Origin: Treponema sp. UBA3870
GTDB taxonomy: Bacteria > Spirochaetota > Spirochaetia > Treponematales > Treponemataceae
Direction of reading: 5' to 3'
Length of the DNA: 12,657 nt
Assembly: GCA_002392275.1 (NCBI GenBank)
Contig: DGGQ01000090.1
Span: 1 to 12,657, forward strand
Part shown: positions 1 to 6,481 of the stretch, one piece after another
How the letters are laid out: each line of letters begins with the position of its first letter
How positions within the stretch are numbered: position 1 is the first letter of the stretch
Notes under the pieces: generated by a model
What the model was told of the DNA's origin: nothing
The model's input: only the letters and a program-made list of their open reading frames with translations
Databases searched by the model: none
Program-made: the position numbers and the translations under genes

Positions 1-631
1 GGCCGTTGTAGCTTCCGACAGGGCCGGCCAGCTTTCCCACCAGGTCATTAGAAAGCTCTTCGATGCGGAGAATTGATTTTCCAAGGCGGGCAACAAATTC
101 CGCGACCTCCCATCCAAAGGTGATTGGAACCGCATGCTGGCCATGGGTCCTTCCAACCTGAGGGGTAGCGCACTCCCTTTCCGCAATCTCGCAAAGATAT
201 TTTTCAAGCCGCCTGAGCTCCGGCAAAACAACGTTCTGGGTCACATCGCGCATACGGCAGCTCAAACCTGTATCCAGAATGTCAACCGAAGTCGCCCCAA
301 GGTGAATCAGCGGACCAATCTCAGAGTCAACCTTTGTCTTCATCACGTTGACAAGGGCGCGGATATTGTGCTTGGTCTTCTCTTCCTCTTTGTAGACTTC
401 TTCGGGATCAATGTTCTCCGCGACCGAATCAAGTTTAGCGGCAATCTCATCCGTAAGTTTTCCACGGAGCTTCAGATGGGCCTTGACCAGAGCCGCCTCA
501 CATTTAGCGTGGGAACGGACGGACGCCTCTTCCGAAATATATTTTGAAAGTCCCTCAAAAACCGGGGCTTCCGACAGCGAGTATCTGTGGTCGATACACG
601 AAATGTTTTCAAAAATGTTTCTAGTTTCCAT
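1..631 (-). CDS. purB: Adenylosuccinate lyase, N-terminal part (cut by window edge)
   Basis: Adenylosuccinate lyase acts twice in purine synthesis in the cytoplasm, releasing fumarate from SAICAR and from adenylosuccinate. About 210 residues are visible, roughly the first half of a typical 450-480 residue enzyme; the rest lies left of base 1. Fumarase/aspartase superfamily marks seen are KTKHNIRALV (residues 86-95, with the conserved His), HLGATSVDILDTG (110-122) and GRTHGQHAVPITFG (160-173), which carries the catalytic His region. The THGQHAVPxTFG block points to PurB rather than argininosuccinate lyase or fumarase. The ATG at 631 is the only sensible start, giving METRNIFENIS. No good Shine-Dalgarno sequence precedes it. 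The TTGAAA at 673-668 on the minus strand could be part of a promoter, but the -10 is unclear. The gene stands alone on its upstream side, next to the repeat block. Its GC content is higher than that of the right half of the window. Confidence 0.95.
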   Translation of the reverse strand, partial: METRNIFENISCIDHRYSLSEAPVFEGLSKYISEEASVRSHAKCEAALVKAHLKLRGKLTDEIAAKLDSVAENIDPEEVYKEEEKTKHNIRALVNVMKTKVDSEIGPLIHLGATSVDILDTGLSCRMRDVTQNVVLPELRRLEKYLCEIAERECATPQVGRTHGQHAVPITFGWEVAEFVARLGKSILRIEELSNDLVGKLAGPVGSYNG

Positions 632-739
632 AAGCACAGTATGAAATAAAAACAGGAAAATTTCAACGGAATTCTATTGAAGAAAACAAAAACAATTGAG
701 GGGAAAGTCTCTACGTTCGGGCCTTAAGTCCCTCACTAC

Positions 740-766
740 CCAGAAATTGCCACTGTCAATTTCTGG
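740..766. repeat. Repeat hairpin, copy 1 (variant loop)
   Basis: Arms CCAGAAATTG (740-749) and CAATTTCTGG (757-766) pair perfectly over 10 bases around a 7-base loop, CCACTGT. The loop differs from copies 2 and 3 while both arms are kept. No T-run follows on either strand, so it is not a standard intrinsic terminator. Confidence 0.85.
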
Positions 767-828
767 CCCCTGCGAATATTTTTGTGGGGGAAGTCTCCCC
801 TACGTTCGGGCCTTGTGTCCCTCACTAC

Positions 829-854
829 CCAGAAATTGCAAAAGCAATTTCTGG
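829..854. repeat. Repeat hairpin, copy 2
   Basis: Arms CCAGAAATTGC (829-839) and GCAATTTCTGG (844-854) pair perfectly over 11 bases around the loop AAAA. In the same unit GGGGA-AGTC-TCCCC (787-800) forms a second, shorter hairpin. Confidence 0.88.
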
Positions 855-915
855 CAACACCTCATATTTTTTTGGGAAAGTCTTCCCTACGTTCGGGCCT
901 TGCGTCCCTCACTAC

Positions 916-941
916 CCAGAAATTGCAAAAGCAATTTCTGG
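916..941. repeat. Repeat hairpin, copy 3
   Basis: The 11-base arms and AAAA loop are the same as in copy 2 (916-926 and 931-941). It is flanked on the left by GGGAA-AGTC-TTCCC (874-887) and on the right by the longer GGGGAA-AGTC-TTCCCC (961-976) of the partial fourth unit. Confidence 0.88.
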
Positions 942-976
942 CTCCATCTCATATTTTTGAGGGGAAAGTCTTCCCC

Positions 977-1062
977 TCGCTACAGCCCGCGAGCGGTCTT
1001 TCGCTACCCCTTCTGCGGGATAATTCCCATTAAAACTGCCGGTCGTCGCTACACTCCGCCGG
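977..1062. repeat. Diverged relatives of the repeat core (GTAGCGA motif)
   Basis: Read on the minus strand, the tandem units contain GTAGTGAGGGAC followed by GGCCCGAACGTAGGG. This stretch holds a similar layout: GTAGCGAAAGAC (about 1006-995), then GCGGGCTGTAGCGAGGGG, and further right GTGTAGCGACGACCGG (about 1054-1039). CCCGC (986-990) and GCGGG (1015-1019) form an inverted pair, as do the two CCGG sites at 1039 and 1059. These look like older or sister members of the same intergenic repeat family. The relation is judged by eye only. Confidence 0.5.
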
Positions 1063-1109
1063 TAACAGAAGTTAATGCCCGCAACGCCCAAAGGACTCCC
1101 AGTCTCCCC

Positions 1110-1277
1110 CTACAGGAAGAAAGCGTACTTCTCCTTCCACGCGGCATAATCCTCCGGAGTAACGCAGTCCTCGTATTCGAATATAGCGTTCTCCAAATCC
1201 TGACAGTCCCCACTCTGCTGCATGATTTCATACATGACCTGCAATCGCTTGTAAACTTCTTCTGCTTCACTATCCAT
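1110..1277 (-). CDS. Small acidic protein, 55 residues, unknown function
   Basis: From the ATG at 1277 the frame encodes 55 residues, MDSEAEEVYKRLQ through to WKEKYAFFL, ending in TAG at 1110-1112. It is rich in Glu/Asp, Tyr and Met, has no Pro or Gly clusters except VTPEDY near the end, and should be mostly helical and soluble; no signal peptide or membrane segment is seen. Codon use resembles real genes rather than a shadow frame. A longer version would need a TTG at 1313 and adds a non-protein-like stretch. No clear Shine-Dalgarno precedes either start. A TATAAA at 1292-1287 lies so close that a transcript from it would be almost leaderless; alternatively it is co-transcribed with the AraC gene 88 bases upstream. 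No family is recognised, and it could still be a chance frame. Confidence 0.5.
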   Translation of the reverse strand: MDSEAEEVYKRLQVMYEIMQQSGDCQDLENAIFEYEDCVTPEDYAAWKEKYAFFL

Positions 1278-1286
1278 GTCTAATAT

Positions 1287-1313
1287 TTTATAAGAGGAAT
1301 TCCATATTTGCAA
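1287..1313 (-). promoter_or_regulatory. Weak candidate promoter for the small ORF
   Basis: On the minus strand TTGCAA (1313-1308) and TATAAA (1292-1287) resemble -35 and -10 elements, but the spacer is only 15 bases. Transcription would begin about 3-5 bases before the ATG at 1277, giving a leaderless mRNA. It is listed because no other signal for this frame is visible. Confidence 0.2.
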
Positions 1314-1365
1314 GTAAAAATCCCGGAGTCTTTATTCGAGTCGCAGTCTTGGTGATTCCGTCAAC

Positions 1366-2262
1366 TCATCGCCTGTCATGCGGATTTGATGACCTATATT
1401 CAAGCGGCGTGACACCGAACTTTTTTTTGAACGCGCGGATAAAATACGAAATGTTCTCAAATCCGTTGTCCAAGGCAATTTCAGTCACGGGCTTTTTTTC
1501 CGAAAGAAGTTCCTCCGCGCCCGACTCAAGCCTGAAGTCATTCAAATACCGGATGTAACTCATCCCCGTCTGCTCGCGGAAAAAATTCATGAAGCGGCTT
1601 TCCGAAAGTGAACAGACCGAAGCCGCCATCCCGATTGTAATCCGCTCCGAAAAATGTTCCCTCGTGTACGAAACGATTTTTTTAATCCGCTCGGAATTGT
1701 TTTTGTTTTGCCTCCCCGGAACGTTCGACGAATCCTTTACGATGTTTCCGTCAAAAATCCAGTGCAGAATCTCAAAGAGCCTTCCCTTAACCATAAGCTC
1801 GTAGTCCGAATAATTTTGTTTTCTGTGGTCAATCAAATCCTTTATGAGGGGCTGAATCTTTTTGCTCAGAGGCATGGTCGATTTCAAAAACAGCTCCCTG
1901 AAAAATACCGTGTCCTGAAAAAAAGAAAAATACTTTCTTGCGCAGTGCGAATCAGGATTTTCCTCCAGAAGCGAAAACGAAAAAAGTATGTTAAAATATT
2001 CGCAGCACCTGTCTCCGTCACGCTCAATCGAATGGACAGCCCCTGAAGGAACCAGAACCATGTCGTTTTTCCTTGCGCACATTCTCCTTCCGTCAACCGT
2101 AAAAACCGCGCTCCCTCCCATCACAAAAATAATCTCAAACTCATCGTGCCAGTGAAGCGGGAACCCCAAAAGCCATTCAGGGATTCTGGCATGGTAGACG
2201 ACGTATGGAAATGTCTTTTTTCCATGGCTGTTCGTTTCGTGCAGCGACTCGCGGTTAGGCAT
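1366..2262 (-). CDS. AraC-family transcriptional regulator with N-terminal cupin domain
   Basis: This 298-residue DNA-binding regulator probably responds to a small molecule bound in its cupin fold. Residues about 30-85 form the cupin (HWHDEFEIIFV at 37-47, then a glycine-rich turn, then DMVLVPSGAVHSI at 67-79). A helical linker follows, and residues about 190-290 form the two-helix-turn-helix AraC domain: ITIGMAASVCSLSESRFMNFFREQ, then VTEIALDNGFENISYFIRAFKKKFGVTPLEYR, all close to the consensus. The start is set at 2262 because GGAGGG lies at 2272-2267, five bases before it; the in-frame ATG at 2274 overlaps that site. It is divergent from the MATE pump, which makes that pump its best candidate target, though AraC-cupin proteins of this shape often control sugar genes. 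The small ORF lies downstream, 88 bases away. The ligand is unknown. Confidence 0.93.
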   Translation of the reverse strand: MPNRESLHETNSHGKKTFPYVVYHARIPEWLLGFPLHWHDEFEIIFVMGGSAVFTVDGRRMCARKNDMVLVPSGAVHSIERDGDRCCEYFNILFSFSLLEENPDSHCARKYFSFFQDTVFFRELFLKSTMPLSKKIQPLIKDLIDHRKQNYSDYELMVKGRLFEILHWIFDGNIVKDSSNVPGRQNKNNSERIKKIVSYTREHFSERITIGMAASVCSLSESRFMNFFREQTGMSYIRYLNDFRLESGAEELLSEKKPVTEIALDNGFENISYFIRAFKKKFGVTPLEYRSSNPHDRR

Positions 2263-2266
2263 ATCG

Positions 2267-2272
2267 CCCTCC
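2267..2272 (-). promoter_or_regulatory. Ribosome binding site that fixes the AraC start
   Basis: GGAGGG on the minus strand lies 4-5 bases before the ATG at 2262 and inside the first codons of the alternative start at 2274. It therefore favours the shorter 298-residue product. Confidence 0.8.
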
Positions 2273-2293
2273 ATTTACAGTAGGATTGTGTCA

Positions 2294-2322
2294 TAAAATC
2301 AATAGAATTCTGCAAGATTTTA
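2294..2322. promoter_or_regulatory. Dyad in the divergent AraC/MATE spacer, possible operator
   Basis: TAAAATC (2294-2300) and GATTTTA (2316-2322) are perfect 7-base inverted arms 15 bases apart, and the palindrome AGAATTCT (2304-2311) sits almost at their centre. The site is in the middle of the 86-base spacer between the AraC gene and the pump gene. A and T are abundant, so a 7-base dyad here could be chance, and AraC proteins more often use direct repeats. No convincing -35/-10 pair was settled for either gene; TATGAT at 2325-2330 is a possible -10 for the pump. Confidence 0.35.
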
Positions 2323-2348
2323 GCTATGATTAATAGTATTGTATCAGC

Positions 2349-3686
2349 ATGGACAAAGAATTTAAACAGAAACTTTTACATATCGCCCTGCCCGTCACGA
2401 TACAGGCACTGATGCAGTCGTCCCTCAACCTCATTGACCAGATTATGATTGGCTCACTCGGAAGTGCGTGCATTGCAGGAATCGGTCTTGCGGGAAAGTT
2501 CACCTCGATATTAAGCGTCCTGGTCGCGGCAATTGTCTCGGCATCAGGAATCCTCATAAGCCAGTACTATGGAGCAAAAAACGAAAAGGGCGTGCGTGAC
2601 AGTTTCTATCTGCCGTTTTATTTTTCACTTCTGTTCGTGCTGATTTTTTCAATCCTATCTTTTTTCATCCCTAACCAGATTATGAGCCTCTACGCTGATG
2701 AGGGAGAGACAATCTCCAAGGCGGCAACCTATCTTAAAATAAGAACCGCAGGATACCTTCCGTCCGTAATAACGATGTTCATCTCGACGCTGTTAAGAAA
2801 CATGCAGAAAGCAAAACTTCCCGCAATCGCTGGAATTGTGTCCATCGCCATCAACACATTGATGAACTGGCTTTTGATTAACGGTGTGTGGATTTTTCCG
2901 CGACTGGAAGAATCGGGTGCGGCCATTGCAACCGTGCTTTCACAGATTTTTGAAATGCTGATTGTGACAGTCCTTTTCTTGCGGGAAAAGAAAAAGCAGA
3001 ACCTGTTTTTGCATCCGACATTTTCTTTTTCAAAGACATTCATCAAAAACGTATCCTCAATTCTTGCTCCGATTCTGGTGGGCGAAGCACTCTGGTCCCT
3101 TGGTGAAAATGTCTATGCAATAATCTACGGACACCTTGGAACAGAACCTTGTGCAGCCATGACTCTCATGTACCCCATCCAGGGTATAGCAATCGGTTCT
3201 CTTAGCGGAGTCGCATCAGCAGCAGGAATCATAGTGGGAAATTCGCTCGGTGCAGGGGATGAAAAAAAGGCATACGGTGAGGCACTTGGTTTTGTCAGGC
3301 TTACCGTCACAGCAGGAATCATAATCGGGGTTTTCGTCTGCCTGATAAGTCCGCTCTATGTCCGACTGTTCAATGTCGCTCCAGAAACACGGACAGGCAC
3401 AATAAAAATTCTTGCGGCATTTTCGGCTGTGTTTACGGCAAAAGTCTTCAACATGGTTGTCGGCGGTGGAGTCCTGCAGGCTGGAGGACAGACAAAGTTC
3501 ATGACGTTGGTGAACATCATCGGGACATGGGGCTGCGGAGTTCCGTTCGGTTTCATTTCCGCATACGTATTCAAGTTTCCAATCTGGTGGGTGTACTTCG
3601 CACTTTCGCTTGAAGAATATGTCCGTCTTGCAATAAGCGTGTGGCTTTTAAAAAGCAGACGCTGGATGAAAAATGTTGCGGTATAA
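2349..3686 (+). CDS. MATE-family multidrug/Na+ (or H+) antiporter
   Basis: This is an inner-membrane efflux pump of 445 residues, normal for the MATE family with 12 helices in two related halves. Such pumps export cationic drugs or metabolites in exchange for Na+ or H+. The N-terminal half opens with LLHIALPVTIQALMQSSLN and then LIDQIMIGSLGSACIAGIGLA (about residues 9-47), the typical first two helices with the conserved Pro, Asp and Leu-Gly. The second half restarts near residue 237 with LAPILVGEALWSLGENVYAIIYGHLGTEPCAAMTL, the same pattern. The C-terminus is short and basic (KSRRWMKNVAV). The ATG at 2349 is the natural start, although no strong Shine-Dalgarno is seen. The gene is divergent from the AraC regulator, and its end faces the ABC permease end with only 25 bases between and no visible terminator. 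The substrate cannot be told from sequence. Confidence 0.95.
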   Translation: MDKEFKQKLLHIALPVTIQALMQSSLNLIDQIMIGSLGSACIAGIGLAGKFTSILSVLVAAIVSASGILISQYYGAKNEKGVRDSFYLPFYFSLLFVLIFSILSFFIPNQIMSLYADEGETISKAATYLKIRTAGYLPSVITMFISTLLRNMQKAKLPAIAGIVSIAINTLMNWLLINGVWIFPRLEESGAAIATVLSQIFEMLIVTVLFLREKKKQNLFLHPTFSFSKTFIKNVSSILAPILVGEALWSLGENVYAIIYGHLGTEPCAAMTLMYPIQGIAIGSLSGVASAAGIIVGNSLGAGDEKKAYGEALGFVRLTVTAGIIIGVFVCLISPLYVRLFNVAPETRTGTIKILAAFSAVFTAKVFNMVVGGGVLQAGGQTKFMTLVNIIGTWGCGVPFGFISAYVFKFPIWWVYFALSLEEYVRLAISVWLLKSRRWMKNVAV

Positions 3687-3711
3687 AAATCAGAGTTACC
3701 CCTAAAAACAA

Positions 3712-4503
3712 TCACGAACCGGTGCTCTCGTATTTTGAAATGTTTATCCTCCAAACTATCAGGGCAAAAGTCAGCTGGGCTGCGCTCATCAAAAAAATCT
3801 TCAGGCTCAAAAAAAGTGCGCCGTGGTTGTTGAAAAACAATGTCTCCACCGGAAGCGAACTTATAAGTCCGAACGGAAGGACAAAAGTCAGCATGTAACG
3901 GATTACCTTCGGAAAAATCGAAAGCGGATAGCGCGCATACTGTCGGAAGTTGTAAAGAATCTGGATGATGTAGCCCGAACGTTTGAAAACCCACGCAAAG
4001 CTTGCACCGAAGATTTTGATTGAAGTAATGCAGACGGCACCGCAAAATGTCGCGACAATAAAAAGCAAAACGAATTCCCAGCTCCAGACAATACCGCACT
4101 TTGAGCCGCATATTGCCATCATCACGATTCCAAGGACAAGCTCTCCCAATGCGTCCGGCTGAAAACGCTCCGCAATAATCTGAAACAGGACGCTCACGGG
4201 ACGCAAAAAATAACAGTCAACATCTCCGCGCGCCACACGGAAATATGCAATCCTCCAAAGCTCGTCGGTAAAAAGATGGTCCACAGCAATCGGCATGAGC
4301 GTAAATCCATAAAGGAATCCCATCTGGTACATGTTCCATCCGTTGAGGCTCGGAATTGAATTCACGATAAAAAAAATCGTAAAGATGTACGCAAGGTTCT
4401 GCACGAAAAATCCCGCAACGCCGATAAAAAAATCAACCTTGAATTCCATGTTCGCGACAAACGAGCGTTTAAGAAAAACCCAATAAAGACGCAGATAATT
4501 CAT
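3712..4503 (-). CDS. ABC-2 type exporter permease, COG3694 type
   Basis: A 263-residue membrane protein, the second permease of a three-part ABC exporter. It has about six hydrophobic segments (near residues 25-48, 58-75, 118-135, 142-170, 200-216 and 228-252). It carries RGDVDCYFLRPVS (92-104), a loop shared in form with the other permease (DGTIAISFIRPIS), and YPLSIFPKVIRYMLTFVLPF (192-211), typical of the COG3694/PF06182 family. GGAGG five bases before the ATG lies inside the end of the upstream permease gene, and only one base separates the two genes, so they should be translated together. It ends with TGA at 3712, 25 bases from the MATE stop. The family is mostly uncharacterised; a cyanobacterial member has been linked to viologen export, but substrate assignment here would be a guess. 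Confidence 0.9.
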   Translation of the reverse strand: MNYLRLYWVFLKRSFVANMEFKVDFFIGVAGFFVQNLAYIFTIFFIVNSIPSLNGWNMYQMGFLYGFTLMPIAVDHLFTDELWRIAYFRVARGDVDCYFLRPVSVLFQIIAERFQPDALGELVLGIVMMAICGSKCGIVWSWEFVLLFIVATFCGAVCITSIKIFGASFAWVFKRSGYIIQILYNFRQYARYPLSIFPKVIRYMLTFVLPFGLISSLPVETLFFNNHGALFLSLKIFLMSAAQLTFALIVWRINISKYESTGS

Positions 4504-4504
4504 T

Positions 4505-5338
4505 CTAGCCTCCCTGCACGGTCACTTTTTTACTTGCGGCCCTGAACAAAAGCCATCCGAAAAATTCAAAGACGACAAGCCACAGAACATTTTTTCCAAG
4601 CATAATCGCAGACTCGTCGAGACTTGTTTTTCCCTGCAAAATCAAAACAGGATTCTGTGCAAGACCCGCAAACGGCAATGCGTTCACTACATTCTTGAAC
4701 ACTCCGGGGAAAAAGGAAACCGGAATCAAAACGCCTGCAAGAAAACTCACGATGACTTCGCGCATCTGGTTAATGCCCCATGCCTGTGTCGTATAAAAAC
4801 AGAGGATTCCCAAAATGTAGCTGATTGAATCATTGACGAGCACCGCAAAAAAAATCGTCAGAAGAAAAAAGACGATGCTCCTCGCTAAAACCCAGAAACC
4901 GGGGTACGACAGAAAACCGATTTTTATAAACACGAACATGCTCACGGCTATCGACGGCAATGCAAGAATTAAAAAATTCATCGTCACCGTTCCAAGATTC
5001 TGAGCGACAAAGCGACCGCGGTATGAAATCGGGCGGATAAAAGAAATCGCAATCGTTCCGTCTTTTATTTCGTCCGCTATCTGCCTGAAAGTTTCGTTCA
5101 CAAAAACCGCAAAAGTAATTATGTTTATGAAAACCGTGTAGACAATCATTTCCTTGAAAGAAAAACCGTTTATCACGGAATCCATTCCACCCTCGCTTGC
5201 CCTGTAGACGGAAAACCAAAGGAATATCAGACAGGTCCATTCAAGAATGGAAATCACAAACCAGCTGAGTATATTGAATTTGTATGCCATCTGGCCCATG
5301 GCACCGGCCTTGAAAAAAGGTTTATATTTTTTAAGCAT
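4505..5338 (-). CDS. ABC-2 type exporter permease, COG4587 type
   Basis: This 277-residue membrane protein is the first permease of the same exporter. The first hydrophobic segment is at about residues 23-43, preceded by a basic cytoplasmic end (MLKKYKPFFK). A second is at about 66-82, followed by NETFRQIADEIKDGTIAISFIRPISYRGRF (81-110), the conserved coupling-type loop of the family. Further helices are near 115-140, 146-170, 195-215 and 250-270. It sits 9 bases after the ATPase stop; the AGGA in front of its ATG overlaps that TAG, so translation is probably coupled. It and the COG3694 protein should form a heterodimeric pore served by one ATPase dimer. Family call is firm, substrate unknown. 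Confidence 0.9.
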   Translation of the reverse strand: MLKKYKPFFKAGAMGQMAYKFNILSWFVISILEWTCLIFLWFSVYRASEGGMDSVINGFSFKEMIVYTVFINIITFAVFVNETFRQIADEIKDGTIAISFIRPISYRGRFVAQNLGTVTMNFLILALPSIAVSMFVFIKIGFLSYPGFWVLARSIVFFLLTIFFAVLVNDSISYILGILCFYTTQAWGINQMREVIVSFLAGVLIPVSFFPGVFKNVVNALPFAGLAQNPVLILQGKTSLDESAIMLGKNVLWLVVFEFFGWLLFRAASKKVTVQGG

Positions 5339-5347
5339 ATCGATTTC

Positions 5348-6328
5348 CTACAAAAGTTTTTTCACCACATCCTCAATTCCGATTTCTTCAACCTTCATGT
5401 CCGTGGCACCGAGCTGATTGAAAACATAATTGACCACGGTCTCCAGATTTATTTCCTGCGCATTGAATTTGATTATGAGTTTTTTTTCGTTTTCCTCATC
5501 CCTTGAAAATTTTAATCTGCCGTCATAATCGCAAAGCTCCGAATCCGTTTTTTTATCGCGCAGACTTACGGTCAGGGTCCTCAAATCACCGAAGCGGTAT
5601 TTTACATTTTCCAGGGTTCCGTCGTATATGATGTTACCCTCGTCGATTATTATGATTCTCCTGCACAGATCCTCAATGTCCTGCATGTCGTGCGTCGTAA
5701 GGATTACGGTCGTGTTGTATTTTTCATTCATCATCTTGATTGCACTGCGGATTTTTTCCTTGACCAAAACATCCAGTCCGATTGTCGGCTCATCCAGAAA
5801 AAGTATTTCCGGATTGTGAAGCCATGCAGCGGCAAGATCGGCACGCATTCTCTGACCAAGGCTCAAAGTACGCACCGGATGATGCACGAAATCCCCGATT
5901 CCCAAAACATCGTAAAGAAAATCAAGTCTCTCCTTATAGTCGCCGTCATTTATCCTGTAGATTTCTTTTAAAACCTTGAAAGATTCAACAAGCGGAATGT
6001 CCCACCACAGCTGAGTTTTTTGTCCGAACACGACACCGATTTTTGACGCAACGGACTTTCTTTTTTTATAAGGCTCCACCCCGTCAATTTCTATCGTGCC
6101 GCTTGTCGGAGTAAGAATGCCGCACATCATTTTTATGGTCGTGGATTTTCCCGCACCGTTCGAACCGATATATCCGACCATCTCCCCGTCATTTATTTTC
6201 AGCGAGATATTATTTACCGCAGTCTTTGTTTCATATTTTGCAGAAAAAAGAGTCCTGAACATTCCAAGCACACCTTCCTGCCGAACAGCAGTCTTGAACT
6301 CTTTCGTAAGATTTTTTATCTCAATCAT
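5348..6328 (-). CDS. ABC transporter ATP-binding protein, COG4586 type
   Basis: This 326-residue cytoplasmic ATPase powers the two permeases downstream. Motifs in order are Walker A GSNGAGKST (55-63), Q-loop VVFGQ (99-103), signature LSLGQ (155-159), Walker B ILFLDEP (175-181) with D-loop IGLD, and H-loop TTHD (211-214). The signature has Leu where most ABC proteins have Gly (LSGGQ), which is usual in this subfamily. An insert rich in basic residues before Walker A (VRQEGVLGMFRTLFSAKYE) and a C-terminal domain of about 95 residues also fit COG4586. The start at 6328 is chosen because GGAG lies at 6343-6340 and MIEIKNLTKEF is the conserved beginning; an in-frame ATG at 6391 would add 21 residues with no family resemblance and would overlap the promoter. 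It is the first gene of a three-gene leftward operon. Confidence 0.94.
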   Translation of the reverse strand: MIEIKNLTKEFKTAVRQEGVLGMFRTLFSAKYETKTAVNNISLKINDGEMVGYIGSNGAGKSTTIKMMCGILTPTSGTIEIDGVEPYKKRKSVASKIGVVFGQKTQLWWDIPLVESFKVLKEIYRINDGDYKERLDFLYDVLGIGDFVHHPVRTLSLGQRMRADLAAAWLHNPEILFLDEPTIGLDVLVKEKIRSAIKMMNEKYNTTVILTTHDMQDIEDLCRRIIIIDEGNIIYDGTLENVKYRFGDLRTLTVSLRDKKTDSELCDYDGRLKFSRDEENEKKLIIKFNAQEINLETVVNYVFNQLGATDMKVEEIGIEDVVKKLL

Positions 6329-6362
6329 TTTTTTACATTCTCCAGATGCGTAAATGCTATTT

Positions 6363-6391
6363 ATATTACATAAAAATTTATCACGAATCAA
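6363..6391 (-). promoter_or_regulatory. Candidate promoter of the ABC-2 exporter operon
   Basis: On the minus strand TTGATT (6391-6386) and TAATAT (6368-6363) are separated by exactly 17 bases, a good housekeeping-type layout with four of six matches in each box. The start would fall near 6356, giving a leader of about 28 bases that includes the GGAG site. The -35 is also one arm of an inverted TTGATTC pair (see findings). Confidence 0.45.
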
Positions 6392-6434
6392 GCCACAAAA
6401 AAATGAGGCGGCCCTGTAATTTTTCTTTGATTCA

Positions 6435-6443
6435 TGGTATGAT
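6435..6443 (+). promoter_or_regulatory. Candidate extended -10 promoter of the rightward operon
   Basis: TGGTATGAT (6435-6443) is an extended -10 (TGN followed by TATGAT, five of six to TATAAT) lying 38 bases before the kinase ATG. No good -35 is seen, which extended -10 promoters can do without. The predicted leader includes GAGG at 6470-6473, eight bases before the ATG at 6482. Confidence 0.45.
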
Positions 6444-6481
6444 TAAAAACAAACACATACAGAAAATGTGAGGCGCGTAAA

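Larger units (their letters stand above)
700..976. repeat. Tandem array of three ~87-base hairpin repeats plus a partial fourth
   Basis: Three head-to-tail units start at about 700, 786 and 874, and a fourth partial copy begins at 961 and diverges after 976. Each unit contains a short hairpin of the form GGGAA-AGTC-TTCCC, then a shared core (tacgttcgggccttgcgtc and close variants), then a perfect hairpin with arms CCAGAAATTGC and GCAATTTCTGG, then an A/T-rich spacer (catatttttt). The block fills the gap between purB and the small ORF. The forward open frame across it (696-1283) exists only because the unit repeats without stops, and its translation is low-complexity (SLPYVRALRPSLP-like), so it is not called as a gene. 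This looks like a genus-specific intergenic repeat family (REP- or MITE-like), but family membership cannot be tested here. Confidence 0.9.

Noticed and set aside
134..547. Forward 137-codon frame
   Set aside because: It is antisense to the clear purB frame and has no family character.
632..699. Riboswitch or purine-type leader before purB
   Set aside because: The space before the ATG is short and AT-rich, with no paired elements resembling a purine or PRPP riboswitch.
740..941. Intrinsic terminators at the three large hairpins
   Set aside because: The stems are strong, but no T-run follows directly on either strand, and three in a row with no gene end beside each makes a repeat family more likely.
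700..976. CRISPR array
   Set aside because: The units are about 87 bases and nearly identical throughout, with no short repeat separated by unique spacers, and no cas genes are present.
696..1283. Forward 195-codon open frame across the repeat block
   Set aside because: It is made by the repeat unit lacking stops in that frame; the product is repetitive, Ser/Leu/Pro-rich and without family features, and a second frame over the same units is open in the same way.
3356..4111. Minus-strand 251-codon frame spanning the end of the MATE gene and the ABC permease
   Set aside because: It overlaps two well-supported genes in other frames, and its sequence (Arg/Phe/Pro-rich, no domain) is that of a shadow frame.
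6329..6391. 21-residue N-terminal extension of the COG4586 ATPase
   Set aside because: It lacks similarity to the family, overlaps the probable promoter, and the GGAG site supports the start at 6328.
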